DNA of 64,000 nucleotides from Mycolicibacterium sp. P9-64 (GCF_008329605.1 NZ_NPKO01000004.1:248001-312000); one strand, 5' to 3'. Counted from the stretch's first letter, positions 20,043 through 29,024 are shown. Numbers and translations: made by a program. Notes: a model not told the origin generated them from the letters alone.

Positions 20043-20058
20043 GCCATACGAGCCTAAA
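20024..20058. promoter_or_regulatory. operator candidate between divergent sugar operons
   Basis: Two perfect inverted arms, TTTAGGCTCG (20024-20033) and CGAGCCTAAA (20049-20058), are separated by 15 bp. A third related word CTAAACGAG follows at 20074-20082. The site lies between the SDR start (minus) and the ABC-transporter operon (plus) and covers the promoter. The DeoR protein encoded at the end of the minus operon is the natural candidate to bind it. Confidence 0.6.
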
Positions 20059-20145
20059 ACAAACAATACGGATCTAAACGAGCATGCGTTCGGCTCATCG
20101 GTCCCCGGCTGACATCCCACTACCTCAAGGACGAGGAGCACGATC

Positions 20146-21279
20146 ATGCGAGGAAGACACCGCGACATACGGACGGCGCTGGCCGCCGTGATTGCCGCTG
20201 CCGCACTGGTTCTCAGCGCGTGCGGCGCGAACTCCGCAGGCCCCGGTTCCGACGGCGGCGGTGAGACGGCACCCGAGAACTCAAAGGGGACGATCGGAGT
20301 GCTGCTCCCCGAGACCGCCACATCCGCTCGATGGGAAGCGTTCGACAAGCCTTATCTGAAGTCCGCCATCGAAAGGGAGGGCTACTCGGCGAACATCCAG
20401 AATGCGCAGGGTGACGTCCAGAAATTTGCCAGTCTCGCCGACGGCATGATCGCCAGTGGCGTCAAGGCGCTGGTCGTCGCTTCCCCCAACCCGGAAGTGG
20501 GCGCGTCGGTCGAGCAGAAAGCCTCCGCTGCAGGAATTCCCACCATCGCGTACGACCGTCTCAATCCAGGTGGCACGAGCGACTACTACGTCACGTTCGA
20601 CAATGTTCGTGTCGGTGAGCTGCAGGCACAGGCACTGGTCGACGCTGTCGGCGACGTCCCGGGCGCGCAGGTCATCCAGATCGAGGGCGCGCCGGACGAG
20701 AACAACTCGGTGAAGTTCCACGAGGGACAGATGAAGGTTCTTCAGCCGTTGTACGACGATCGCCGGCTCGTTCTCGTACGCGACCAGTTCATCACCGGGT
20801 GGGACAATCAGCTCGGCGGTACGACATTTGAGCAGATCCTCACCAGCAACGGTGGTCGTGTCGACGGCGTGGTCGCGGCGAACGATGGGATGGCCGGAGC
20901 CGTAATCACGGTTCTTCAGAAGAACGGCCTCAACGGCAAAGTGCCAGTAACCGGACAAGATGCCACCCTGGCGGGACTTCAGTCAATCCTCCGTGGTGAC
21001 CAGCTGATGACCGTCTTCAAGGCCATCAAGACGCAGGCGGAGGCAACTGCGAAGCTCGCCGCTCTCGTCGCGGACGGAGATCCAGACAGCGCAGACAAGT
21101 ACGCCTCTCAGACCACGGTTGATCCCAAGACCAATCGAAAGATCAAATCGGTACTTCTGGACCCCGAAGTCGTCACTCGGGACAACGTGAAGAAGGTCGT
21201 CGACGAGGGGTACGTGACGGCGCCGAGTCTATGCGCGCCCGGTCTGGTCGCGGTTTGCAAGGAGCTGGGGATCGAATGA
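20146..21279 (+). CDS. sugar ABC transporter substrate-binding lipoprotein
   Basis: The 377-residue product follows GAGGAGCACGATC. It has a lipoprotein signal peptide with lipobox LSAC (Cys26), a Gly/Ser-rich linker, then a type I periplasmic-binding fold of the xylose/ribose class (GTIGVLLPETATSARWEAFDKP). Further features are IASGVKALVVAS, VDGVVAANDGMAGAVITVL and the XylF-like ending with TVDPKTNRKIKSVLLDPEVVT. It is anchored outside the membrane and delivers a pentose or related sugar to the permease. Its stop overlaps the ATPase start (ATGA). It is close to XylF in layout, but the ligand is not identifiable. Confidence 0.93.
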   Translation: MRGRHRDIRTALAAVIAAAALVLSACGANSAGPGSDGGGETAPENSKGTIGVLLPETATSARWEAFDKPYLKSAIEREGYSANIQNAQGDVQKFASLADGMIASGVKALVVASPNPEVGASVEQKASAAGIPTIAYDRLNPGGTSDYYVTFDNVRVGELQAQALVDAVGDVPGAQVIQIEGAPDENNSVKFHEGQMKVLQPLYDDRRLVLVRDQFITGWDNQLGGTTFEQILTSNGGRVDGVVAANDGMAGAVITVLQKNGLNGKVPVTGQDATLAGLQSILRGDQLMTVFKAIKTQAEATAKLAALVADGDPDSADKYASQTTVDPKTNRKIKSVLLDPEVVTRDNVKKVVDEGYVTAPSLCAPGLVAVCKELGIE

Positions 21280-22058
21280 GTGCTGGCCTGCTCACCCTCG
21301 AAGGGGTCAACAAGTCGTTCGGCCCGGTTGGCGTACTGCATGACGTGGCGTTCTCGGTCGAGGCGGGCGACGTGGTCGCCTTGGTCGGGGATAACGGGGC
21401 GGGGAAGTCGACGCTCGTCAAGTGCATTGCTGGCATCCATCCAGTCGACTCCGGAACCTTCCGGTTCGAAGGCGAGAGGGTCACCCTCCACGACCCGAGG
21501 GCGGCAGCGGGGCTAGGCATCGAGGTTGTCTATCAGGACCTCGCTCTGGCGGACAACCTCGACATCGTCCAAAACATGTTCCTAGGGCGTGAGCGGGGTT
21601 CCACTTGGTATCTCGATGAGGAAACCATGGAGGAGCAGGCACGCTCTGCCCTCGCCTCGCTGTCTGTGCGGACGATCAGTTCCGTCCGCCAACCTGTCAG
21701 CGCCCTCTCCGGTGGCCAGCGGCAGACCGTCGCAATTGCCAAATCGGTGCTCTGGGAGTCCAAAGTGATCCTCCTCGACGAGCCAACGGCCGCGCTCGGC
21801 GTTGCCCAGACACGGCAAGTTCTCAACCTCGTGCGTCGACTTGCGGAACAAGGGCGAGGAGTCGTCCTGATCAGTCACAACCTGGCCGATGTATTCGAAG
21901 TTGCAGATCGGATCGCGGTGCTCTATCTCGGTCGACTGGTAGCCGAGGTGAAGACCTCCGAGGTTACCCACAGCCAGGTCGTTCAGCTCATTACTTCCGG
22001 ACGATCCGACGAGCTCGGCATTGGTCGCCCCGAAACCTCCGCGATTCCAACCACCTGA
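21276..22058 (+). CDS. sugar ABC transporter ATP-binding protein (single ABC domain)
   Basis: The 260-residue product has Walker A GDNGAGKST, Q-loop VYQDLALADNL, signature LSGGQRQTVAIAKS, Walker B VILLDEPTAALG and the H-loop LISHNLADV. Only one nucleotide-binding domain is present, unlike the double-domain XylG/RbsA proteins; it resembles the single-domain FrcA type. Start: ATG at 21276 overlapping the previous stop, with AAGGAGCTGGGG before it. It energises uptake with the adjacent permease. Confidence 0.95.
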   Translation: MSAGLLTLEGVNKSFGPVGVLHDVAFSVEAGDVVALVGDNGAGKSTLVKCIAGIHPVDSGTFRFEGERVTLHDPRAAAGLGIEVVYQDLALADNLDIVQNMFLGRERGSTWYLDEETMEEQARSALASLSVRTISSVRQPVSALSGGQRQTVAIAKSVLWESKVILLDEPTAALGVAQTRQVLNLVRRLAEQGRGVVLISHNLADVFEVADRIAVLYLGRLVAEVKTSEVTHSQVVQLITSGRSDELGIGRPETSAIPTT

Positions 22059-22074
22059 CTTAGGACTCGGCAGA

Positions 22075-23487
22075 ATGTCAATCCCCACACGTACCACTGG
22101 TCAAGTTGACAGAGCAGACTTCGGCGGCGACACAACCGATAGGTCGTTCGCCAGCGCCCTCTCCGACTACCGAGCGCGACTCAAATCTGGTCAACTCGGC
22201 ACGCTTCCAGCGCTCTTCGGGCTGTCGGTGCTCATCGCAATGTTCGCGGTCAGCTCGCCCGTGTTCCTTTCGCTCGCCAATCTGGCCAATCTGCTATCAC
22301 AAGGGGCAGGGCGAACGATCATTGCCATGGGCCTGGTTTTCGTCCTCCTTCTTGGTGAGATTGACGTCTCGGCGGGAGCGGCATCCGGCGTCACAGCGGC
22401 GATGCTTGCGCTGCATTACGTCAGTAACGGCAACATGCTCGGAGCCATGGGCACGCCCGTCTTCGTTGCATTCATCGTTGTAGGCCTTGCCACGGTTGGA
22501 CTGGCAATCTGGATGCGGATCTGGGCCGCAGCTCTGATCGGCCTGATCCCACCGGCCATACTTCTGCTCGGTATACCAGCAAACCCATGGGTCGAAATGC
22601 TGCTTGCGGTTTCGGTGGGTGCTTCGATCGGAACGCTCTCAGGTTTCCTGGTTGCGAAGGTGCGCATCCCATCTTTTGTGATAACACTCGCGCTGTTCCT
22701 CACATGGCAAGGAGTGATTCTCCTACTCATCGGTGATGGCGGAGTGCTCGGCATCAACACCGATCCGACATTGCGTGCAGTCGCGAATGGCAATCTCAAT
22801 GTCGGCATGAGCTGGCTTCTCTACGGGACATTCGTCGCGTTGTTCGCCGGCGTTCAATTCACCCGCCACACGCGGCGGTCTCGAAGGGGTCTCACCACGC
22901 CACCGCTATCCGTCGTGGTGATCAAAGTCGCCGCGGTTGTCCTGCTCGGCGCTACATTCACCGGGTTGCTCACAGTCAACCGATCGCAGAACGCCAATCT
23001 CGTCATCGCAGGTGTGCCCTTCGTCGTGCCGATCGTGCTCACGTTGCTCGTCGCCGGTACCTACGTTCTGGACCACACCGCATACGGTCGTTACATCTAT
23101 GCGGTGGGCGGGAACGCGGAGGCGGCCAGACGTGCCGGCATCGACGTGCCCAAAATTCGCGGAAGCGTGTTCATCGTCTCTGCTTCATTTGCCGCTCTCG
23201 GCGCGATCGTCTACTCCTCGAAAGTCGGGTCGGTCGACCCCACTGCTGGCGGGCTGAACACTCTTCTGTTCGCTGTGGGTGCCGCTGTCATCGGGGGCAC
23301 CTCACTATTTGGAGGACGAGGCCGCGTGTCCAACGCCGTCATCGGCGGACTCGTCCTCGCAGTCGTGGAAAACGGCCTAGGTCTGCTGAATCAGCCAGCC
23401 GCAGTCGTCGCGATCGTGACGGGTTTGGTCCTGGCCCTCGCTGCCACTGTCGACGCGTTGTCTCGTATGCGCTCGACGAAAGCGTAA
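22075..23487 (+). CDS. sugar ABC transporter permease (XylH/FrcC-like)
   Basis: The 470-residue product from the ATG at 22075 has many hydrophobic segments, including the BPD_transp_2 motifs GAGRTIIAMGLVFVLLLGEIDVSAGA and, near the end, YAVGGNAEAARRAGIDVPKIRG and GTSLFGGRGRVSNAVIGG. About 50 polar N-terminal residues precede the first membrane segment. It is longer than RbsC-type permeases (about 330), in line with xylose-type permeases with extra segments. Forms the transmembrane channel with the ATPase and lipoprotein encoded just upstream. Confidence 0.93.
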   Translation: MSIPTRTTGQVDRADFGGDTTDRSFASALSDYRARLKSGQLGTLPALFGLSVLIAMFAVSSPVFLSLANLANLLSQGAGRTIIAMGLVFVLLLGEIDVSAGAASGVTAAMLALHYVSNGNMLGAMGTPVFVAFIVVGLATVGLAIWMRIWAAALIGLIPPAILLLGIPANPWVEMLLAVSVGASIGTLSGFLVAKVRIPSFVITLALFLTWQGVILLLIGDGGVLGINTDPTLRAVANGNLNVGMSWLLYGTFVALFAGVQFTRHTRRSRRGLTTPPLSVVVIKVAAVVLLGATFTGLLTVNRSQNANLVIAGVPFVVPIVLTLLVAGTYVLDHTAYGRYIYAVGGNAEAARRAGIDVPKIRGSVFIVSASFAALGAIVYSSKVGSVDPTAGGLNTLLFAVGAAVIGGTSLFGGRGRVSNAVIGGLVLAVVENGLGLLNQPAAVVAIVTGLVLALAATVDALSRMRSTKA

Positions 23488-23492
23488 ACCTA

Positions 23493-24131
23493 ATGCCGGA
23501 TCACAAAATCGATTGTCGCGCAGTGCTTTTTGACTGCGACGGCGTGCTCGTTGACTCGCGGGAGGCGGCGGAGCACGCATGGACGGAATGGGCGGAGACG
23601 CTGAACATCGATCCGCACAAAGTCCTCGAGGGACTCCATGGGCGACGATCGGTCGACACGGTGAATCTTCATGTATCAGGACGAAAGCAGAAGCCTGCTC
23701 TCGCCTTGATAGAAGAGACGGAGCTCGCAACGGCACAGTCGACTCGCCCAATCCCAGGAGGCGTGGAACTGTTCGCCAAACTCCATTCCCACACCGCCGT
23801 CGTCACTTCGGCCTCCCCAGCGCTGGCCAACGCGCGCCTCAACGCTGCGGGATATCCTGCCCCGCTTGTTGTCGTGTCAGGGAGCGACGTCGGCACAGGA
23901 AAACCCTCGCCCCAGGCATATCTACGCGCAGCCGAGCAATTGCACGTGCCGATCCAGGAGTGCGTCATCTTCGAAGACAGCCCCGCCGGCGTGGAGGCAG
24001 CCCGCGCAGCGCGGCCAGCACGCGTGATCATCGTCGGCGGAACTGTCCTGCCGCGTACCGGCGAAATCGTTGTGCGAGACCTTCGACAGGTGCGATGGGT
24101 CCAAGACTCACTGCACGTGTCCACCATCTGA
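23493..24131 (+). CDS. HAD-superfamily sugar phosphatase or phosphomutase
   Basis: The 212-residue product has HAD motif I FDCDGVLVDS with the two aspartates, motif II VVTSAS, motif III lysine in GTGKPSPQAYLRA and motif IV IFEDSPAGVEAARAA. The cap domain between motifs I and II is of the small-helical (C1) kind seen in YfbT/beta-phosphoglucomutase-like proteins. It begins 5 bp after the permease stop. It probably dephosphorylates a sugar phosphate from the same pathway. Confidence 0.88.
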   Translation: MPDHKIDCRAVLFDCDGVLVDSREAAEHAWTEWAETLNIDPHKVLEGLHGRRSVDTVNLHVSGRKQKPALALIEETELATAQSTRPIPGGVELFAKLHSHTAVVTSASPALANARLNAAGYPAPLVVVSGSDVGTGKPSPQAYLRAAEQLHVPIQECVIFEDSPAGVEAARAARPARVIIVGGTVLPRTGEIVVRDLRQVRWVQDSLHVSTI

Positions 24132-24152
24132 CTGAACGATTGAAAGGTAGTC

Positions 24153-24587
24153 ATGCTCCGGAACATCAACCCGCTACTGGGACCCGAACTTCTCTACGCG
24201 CTTCGCGCGATGGGACACCGCCAAGACATCGCCATCGTCGACGCAAACTTTCCCAGTGAGCCCGACAGCAGGGTCATCCGACTAGACGGCGTGAGCGCCA
24301 CCGACGCTCTAGAGGCCATCGTCTCAGTGCTCCCCATCGAAATCGACGAAGAAGCAGGCGCCTGGCGAATGATCGCCTACGACGACCCCCATCACATCCT
24401 CCCGATCTTCGATGAATTTGCCGAGATCGTCGAACGCGTTGCACCCAACCGCGGAGTTACATCCGTCCAGCCGGATGATTTCAAGACCCGGGCCCGCGAT
24501 GGATACGTCACCGTCGTGACCGGTGAGCGTCGACTCTACGGAGGAATCATCGTCCGCAAGGGCGTTATCCCCCCGTCCGCACAGTAG
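24153..24587 (+). CDS. RbsD/FucU-family sugar mutarotase
   Basis: The 144-residue product starts MLRNINPLLGPELLYALRAMGHRQ, with the family catalytic His in MGHRQDIAIVDANFPS. The C-terminal KTRARDGYVTVVTGERRLYGGIIVRKGV is also typical of RbsD/FucU. These enzymes interconvert pyranose/furanose or alpha/beta anomers of ribose or fucose. A ribosome-binding site GAAAGGTAG precedes the ATG. It is the last gene of the plus-strand sugar operon; its presence indicates that the imported substrate is a reducing sugar rather than a polyol. Confidence 0.93.
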   Translation: MLRNINPLLGPELLYALRAMGHRQDIAIVDANFPSEPDSRVIRLDGVSATDALEAIVSVLPIEIDEEAGAWRMIAYDDPHHILPIFDEFAEIVERVAPNRGVTSVQPDDFKTRARDGYVTVVTGERRLYGGIIVRKGVIPPSAQ

Positions 24588-24648
24588 GAGAGAGCCCGCC
24601 GTTGCGCGCATGGCCGCTCGCGTTCGCCTGTATTTGTTTCGACGAGGT

Positions 24649-24674
24649 CGTCATCGATGTTCGACTCGATGACG
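24649..24674 (+). terminator. hairpin after the sugar transporter operon
   Basis: A perfect 9 bp stem CGTCATCGA / TCGATGACG with an 8 nt loop lies 60 bp after the mutarotase stop. There is no U-tract, so it could be a terminator of the mycobacterial stem-only kind or an unrelated repeat at the edge of the island. Confidence 0.4.
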
Positions 24675-24799
24675 GCCACCGCGCAGTACTAGCAGTGCTA
24701 CTGGGGTGAGTCGTGTGAACGCCTCGTAGCCGACGATGTCTCGGGGAAGTGCGAGCGTAAGAGTCCGCGCCCGCGAGACTTCCCCGAAGCGCGGCGCAG

Positions 24800-25754
24800 G
24801 AGCCGCGCCACCGCCGTCTGGGGAGCCAGGGTTGGCGCTGGGATCTCGCTTGGCGTCGTGGTGTCGGCAGGGCTCAGTACACCGCATTGGCGCGAGTCCT
24901 ACGCGGTCGCCAGCGTACTGGCATTGGTTCTGTTGTGGCCCAGCGTGTCCCGCATCCTCGAGTCACGCGCTGCGAACCGCCGCAAGCCCGATGCCGGGGG
25001 ACTGGTGCCGTTCGCCGCCGCCATGACTCTGACGGTGTGCGTGCTGACGCGGGGCCGCGACTGGATCGACGTGGTCACCTTGGATTTCGCGACGGCCGCC
25101 GTGCTCGCGCTGGCCGGTTTCGTGCTCGTGGAGCAGCGGACCCGCGACCCCTTGATCGAGCCCGAACTGTTGCGGCCCCGCGGTTTTCGGGCGCTGTGAT
25201 CTGCTAATTGGCGGTCGGCGCGGGCATCACTGCCATGGCATCGATCCTCCCGATGCTGGTGCAGGTCGGACTTGGAGCCGGATTGTGGACGGTCGCGGTT
25301 CTTGACCATCGCGTGGTCGGGTACCAGCGTGGTGACAGCGCCGCGCAACGCGCTTCTCGGCCGTCAAGCGGTGGCCAGCGTCGGTGCAGACCGGGCGGCG
25401 ATGGGCAGCGGCGCCAACGACGCCGCGCGCTATCTCGGCGCAGCGGTCGGCATCACGCTGTTCGTCGTGATCGCCACGCACGTCGGCGACAACCTGGTCG
25501 CAGGCTGGAATGCCGCGGTGCTGGTCTCCTCGGCGCTCACCGTGGTCGGCGCCTGCGCCGTCGTGCTGGTCGGGAAACCCGCTCGAACCAAAGCCATCCC
25601 CCCGTCGCTTCGCTCGCCCCAGGAAGCCATCCCCCCGTCGCTTCGCTCGCCCCAGGAAGCCATCCCCCCGTCGCTTCGCTCGCCCCAGGAAGCCATCCCC
25701 CCGTCGCTTCGCTCGCCCCAGGAAACCCTGACTCGTGCTACCAACGGGGCGTGA
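24800..25754 (+). pseudogene. MFS transporter remnant (DHA2/EmrB-like), frameshifted and N-truncated
   Basis: Three frame segments read as one broken drug-transporter gene. Residues from about 24804 to 25199 give AVWGARVGAGISLGVVVSAG and several membrane segments, ending in a stop after RPRGFRAL. Then GAGITAMASILPMLVQVGLGAGLWT appears in another frame (25208 on). Last, GSGANDAARYLGAAVGITLFVVIATH and a final membrane segment are back in the first frame (25400-25582). The first half of the protein (about four to six helices) is missing. The 3' end runs into the 33 bp repeats. Not expected to make a functional transporter. Confidence 0.82.
25591..25722. repeat. four perfect 33 bp tandem repeats
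   Basis: Unit starts are at 25591, 25624, 25657 and 25690. Each unit is 33 bp and would encode AIPPSLRSPQE in the frame of the transporter remnant. The core (minus strand GGCGAGCGAAGCGACGGGG, flanked by further G) is found once more at 34014-34035 and 53539-53560, identical over 22 bp. The tract directly precedes the S9 peptidase start. Confidence 0.92.
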
Positions 25755-27739
25755 CCCCAACACCGTTTCACGACCTCGACGACTTCCTCGCCCTGCCCAG
25801 GGTGTCCGGCCTGAGGGTGTCACCCGACGGAACCCGCGTCGTGACGACGATCGCCGAACTCAACGACAAGCGCACCGAGTTCATCACCGCCGTCTGGGAG
25901 CTCGACCCCGCAGGCCGGCGGCCGGCGCGCAGGCTGACCCGAGGCGCCAAGGGCGAATCGGCACCGGTCTTCACCGCAGTCAACGACCTGCTGTTCGTCG
26001 CGGCACGCCCCTCCGATGACGGCACCTCCGAAAGCGACGACAAGATGCCTAAGTCGCTGTGGCGACTTCCCGCCGCAGGCGGGGAGGCCACCCGGGTCCT
26101 CGACCTGCCGGGCGGCGTCGACGCCGTGTACGCGGCCCGCAAGGCCGACGTCACGCTCGTCGGCACCACGATGCTGCCGTCGGCCACCGGCGTCGACGAC
26201 GACGAGCGGTTGCGCGCGTTGCGCAAGGACGCCAAGGTCACCGCGGTGCTGCACACCGCGTACCCGGTGCGGCAGTGGGACCACGACATCGGCCCCGGGC
26301 AGCCGCACCTTCTGGACGTGAACGACACCCGCGACCTAACCCCTGATCCTGGCCAGTGCATGCACGAGGTCGCCACCGACGTCAGCGATGATGGCCGCTT
26401 CGTCGTGACCTCCTGGCACGCGCCAGGCCCCGGCGCGTCCGTTCGCAGCAGCCTGGTGCGCATCGACGTCGGCACCGGCGAGCGCACCGTCATCGCCGAG
26501 GACCCCGACGCAGACCTGGAGTTCCCGGCGATCTCGCCCGACGGCACCACGGTGGCGTTCGTGCGCGAGACGGTCGCCACGCCGCATCAAGCGCCGCGAA
26601 TCACCCTGTGCGTCATGCGGTTCGGTGAGCCATTCGTCGAGATTGCGACCGCGTGGGACCGGTGGCCCACGTCGGTCTCTTGGTCCGCCGACGGCACCGT
26701 CCTCGTCGTCACGGCCGACGAGGCGGGCAGGGGCCCGATATTCACCGTCGACCCGAGCACCTCCGAGGTCGTCCGGCGCACCGACGACGACTTCACCTAC
26801 TCGGACGTATCCGCGGCGCCTGGCGGCGTGCTCTTCGCGACGCGCAGCAGTTACGCGACGCCGCAACATCCGGTGCGCATCGATCCGGACGGAACCGTCA
26901 CGGTGCTGCCGTGCGTCGAACTGCCCGGCCTGCCAGGCGAACTCGTCGAGTTGACTGCTGCGGCATCCGACGGCACCCCAGTCCGGTCCTGGTTGACGCT
27001 GCCAGAGGGGGATGGCCCGGCGCCGCTGGTGTTGTGGATCCACGGTGGCCCGCTGGGCAGCTGGAACGCCTGGCACTGGCGCTGGAACCCCTGGTTGCTG
27101 ACCGCCAAGGGGTACGCCGTGCTCATGCCCGACCCCGCGTTGTCGACCGGCTACGGCCAAGACTTCATCCAACGCGGCTGGGGCGCATGGGGATTGGCTC
27201 CATACACCGATCTGATGGCCGCCACCGACGCCGCGTGCGCGCACCCACGGATCGACGAAACCCGCACCGCGGCGATGGGCGGTTCGTTCGGCGGCTACAT
27301 GGCCAACTGGATCGCGGGTCACACCGACCGGTTCGACGCCATCGTCACGCACGCCAGCCTCTGGGCGCTCGACCAGTTCGGGCACACCACTGACGGTGCG
27401 TACTGGTGGGCTCGCGAGATGTCCTCGCAGATGACCGAGGAGAACTCCCCGCACCGCCATGTCGGAGCCATGAGCACACCGATGCTGGTGATCCACGGCG
27501 ACAAGGACTACCGCGTGCCGATCGGTGAAGGCCTGCGGCTGTGGTACGAGCTGCTCACCGAGTCTGCGTTGCCTGCTGCCGACGACGGCACCAGTCCGCA
27601 CGAATTCCTCTACTACCCGAGCGAAGGGCACTGGGTGCTCGCGCCGCAGAACGCAAAGGTTTGGTACCAGGTGGTCATGGCGTTCCTGGGCAGGCACGTC
27701 CTCGGCGAGCAGTCGACGCCCCTGGAGATCCTCGGCTGA
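25751..27739 (+). CDS. S9-family serine peptidase (prolyl oligopeptidase/acylaminoacyl peptidase type)
   Basis: The 662-residue product is read from the GTG at 25751; the open frame reaches further left, but only through the repeat and transporter remnant. N-terminal 400 residues: beta-propeller-like repeats (LRVSPDGTRVVTTIAE, AISPDGTTVAFVRE, SVSWSADGTVLVVTAD). C-terminal hydrolase: GGSFGGYMANW with Ser512, HGDKDYRVP with Asp586, SEGHWVL with His627, an intact triad. No signal peptide, so cytoplasmic peptide degradation is likely. The start codon has only a weak ribosome-binding site. Confidence 0.9.
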   Translation: MTPTPFHDLDDFLALPRVSGLRVSPDGTRVVTTIAELNDKRTEFITAVWELDPAGRRPARRLTRGAKGESAPVFTAVNDLLFVAARPSDDGTSESDDKMPKSLWRLPAAGGEATRVLDLPGGVDAVYAARKADVTLVGTTMLPSATGVDDDERLRALRKDAKVTAVLHTAYPVRQWDHDIGPGQPHLLDVNDTRDLTPDPGQCMHEVATDVSDDGRFVVTSWHAPGPGASVRSSLVRIDVGTGERTVIAEDPDADLEFPAISPDGTTVAFVRETVATPHQAPRITLCVMRFGEPFVEIATAWDRWPTSVSWSADGTVLVVTADEAGRGPIFTVDPSTSEVVRRTDDDFTYSDVSAAPGGVLFATRSSYATPQHPVRIDPDGTVTVLPCVELPGLPGELVELTAAASDGTPVRSWLTLPEGDGPAPLVLWIHGGPLGSWNAWHWRWNPWLLTAKGYAVLMPDPALSTGYGQDFIQRGWGAWGLAPYTDLMAATDAACAHPRIDETRTAAMGGSFGGYMANWIAGHTDRFDAIVTHASLWALDQFGHTTDGAYWWAREMSSQMTEENSPHRHVGAMSTPMLVIHGDKDYRVPIGEGLRLWYELLTESALPAADDGTSPHEFLYYPSEGHWVLAPQNAKVWYQVVMAFLGRHVLGEQSTPLEILG

Positions 27740-27767
27740 GCCGCCGACCCACCGGTAGGTTGAGGCC

Positions 27768-29024
27768 ATGACCGCAGCGCAGCGTGAACTCGACATCGTC
27801 CTCTACGGGGCTACCGGCTTCGTCGGAAAACTGACGGCGCAGTACCTCGCCAAGGCAGGCGGCACGGCCAGGATCGCGCTCGCAGGCCGCTCCGCAGAAC
27901 GTCTCCTCGCCGTGCGCGAAACGCTCGGGGACGCCGCCAAGGACTGGCCGTTGATCACCGCCGACGCATCATCGCCGTCGTCGCTCAACGACATGGCAGC
28001 AAGGGCCCGCGTCGTGGTCACCACCGTCGGGCCCTACACCAAGTACGGGTTGCCGCTGGTCGCTGCGTGCGCTGCCGCAGGCACCGACTACGCCGACCTC
28101 ACCGGTGAGACCATGTTCGTCCGCGAGAGCATCGACACCTACCACAAGCAGGCCGTCGACACCGGAGCGCGCATCGTGCACGCGTGCGGATTCGACTCCA
28201 TCCCTTCCGATCTCACCGTGTACGCCCTGTTCGAGCGGGCCCGCAAGGACGGCGCGGGCGAACTCGGTGAGACCAACTTCGTGCTGCGCAACATGGCTGG
28301 CGGAGTGTCAGGGGGCACCATCGCCTCGATGATGGAGGTGATGGCGACGGCGTCGTCCGATCCAGAGGCGCGGCGGGCGATGAACGACCCGTACACCCTG
28401 ACCACCGACCGCGCGCTCGAACCCGACTTCGGGCATCAGTCGGACACTCCATGGCGGCGCGGCAGGGAGATCGCACCAGAACTCAACGGCATCTGGACCG
28501 CAGCCTTCGCGATGGGGGCGCCCAACTCTCGGATCGTCCGCCGCAGCAATGCACTGTTGGATTGGGCGTACGGCAACAAGTTCCGCTACGCGGAGAACAT
28601 GAGCGTCGGCTCGTCGATCGTGGCACCGTTGGCCGCGGCACTCGGGACGGCAGCCAACGCCGCCATCCTCGGCCTCGGCAGCAGGTACTTCAACAAGCTT
28701 CCGCGCGGCATTCTGGAGCGCATTGCGCCCAGCCCGGGCACAGGGCCCAGTGAGCGCGCACGGGAGAACGGCCACTACCGGGTCGAGACGTACACCACCA
28801 CGACGTCGGGCGCCCGTTACCGGACCACGATGGCTCAGAAGGGGGATCCCGGCTACAAGGCGACCTCGGTGCTGCTTGGGGAATGTGGGCTGGCGCTTGC
28901 CCTCGACCGCGACCGGCTCTCCGATCTTCGCGGGGTGCTGACTCCTGCCGCGGCGATGGGCGATGTGTTGTTGACCCGCTTGCCCGCGGCCGGAGTAACG
29001 CTAAACACTGTCCGGCTCAATTGA
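27768..29024 (+). CDS. saccharopine-dehydrogenase-like NAD(P)-binding reductase
   Basis: The 418-residue product has the Rossmann loop LDIVLYGATGFVGKLTAQYL and the pattern of the mycobacterial saccharopine-dehydrogenase-like family, which includes the trans-acting enoyl reductase Rv2953. By neighbourhood (between rpf genes and valS) it corresponds to Rv2449c, whose function is not established. A C-terminal hydrophobic stretch (VAPLAAALGTAANAAILGLG) may associate with the membrane. Lipid-related reduction is possible from family members but not shown here. Confidence 0.88.
   Translation: MTAAQRELDIVLYGATGFVGKLTAQYLAKAGGTARIALAGRSAERLLAVRETLGDAAKDWPLITADASSPSSLNDMAARARVVVTTVGPYTKYGLPLVAACAAAGTDYADLTGETMFVRESIDTYHKQAVDTGARIVHACGFDSIPSDLTVYALFERARKDGAGELGETNFVLRNMAGGVSGGTIASMMEVMATASSDPEARRAMNDPYTLTTDRALEPDFGHQSDTPWRRGREIAPELNGIWTAAFAMGAPNSRIVRRSNALLDWAYGNKFRYAENMSVGSSIVAPLAAALGTAANAAILGLGSRYFNKLPRGILERIAPSPGTGPSERARENGHYRVETYTTTTSGARYRTTMAQKGDPGYKATSVLLGECGLALALDRDRLSDLRGVLTPAAAMGDVLLTRLPAAGVTLNTVRLN

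Noticed and set aside
25591..25722. CRISPR array
   Set aside because: The 33 bp units are directly adjacent with no spacers, and no cas genes are near.
25208..27739. An 843-residue transporter-peptidase fusion
   Set aside because: The extra N-terminal part is transporter remnant plus four tandem repeats; the peptidase has its own GTG at 25751.
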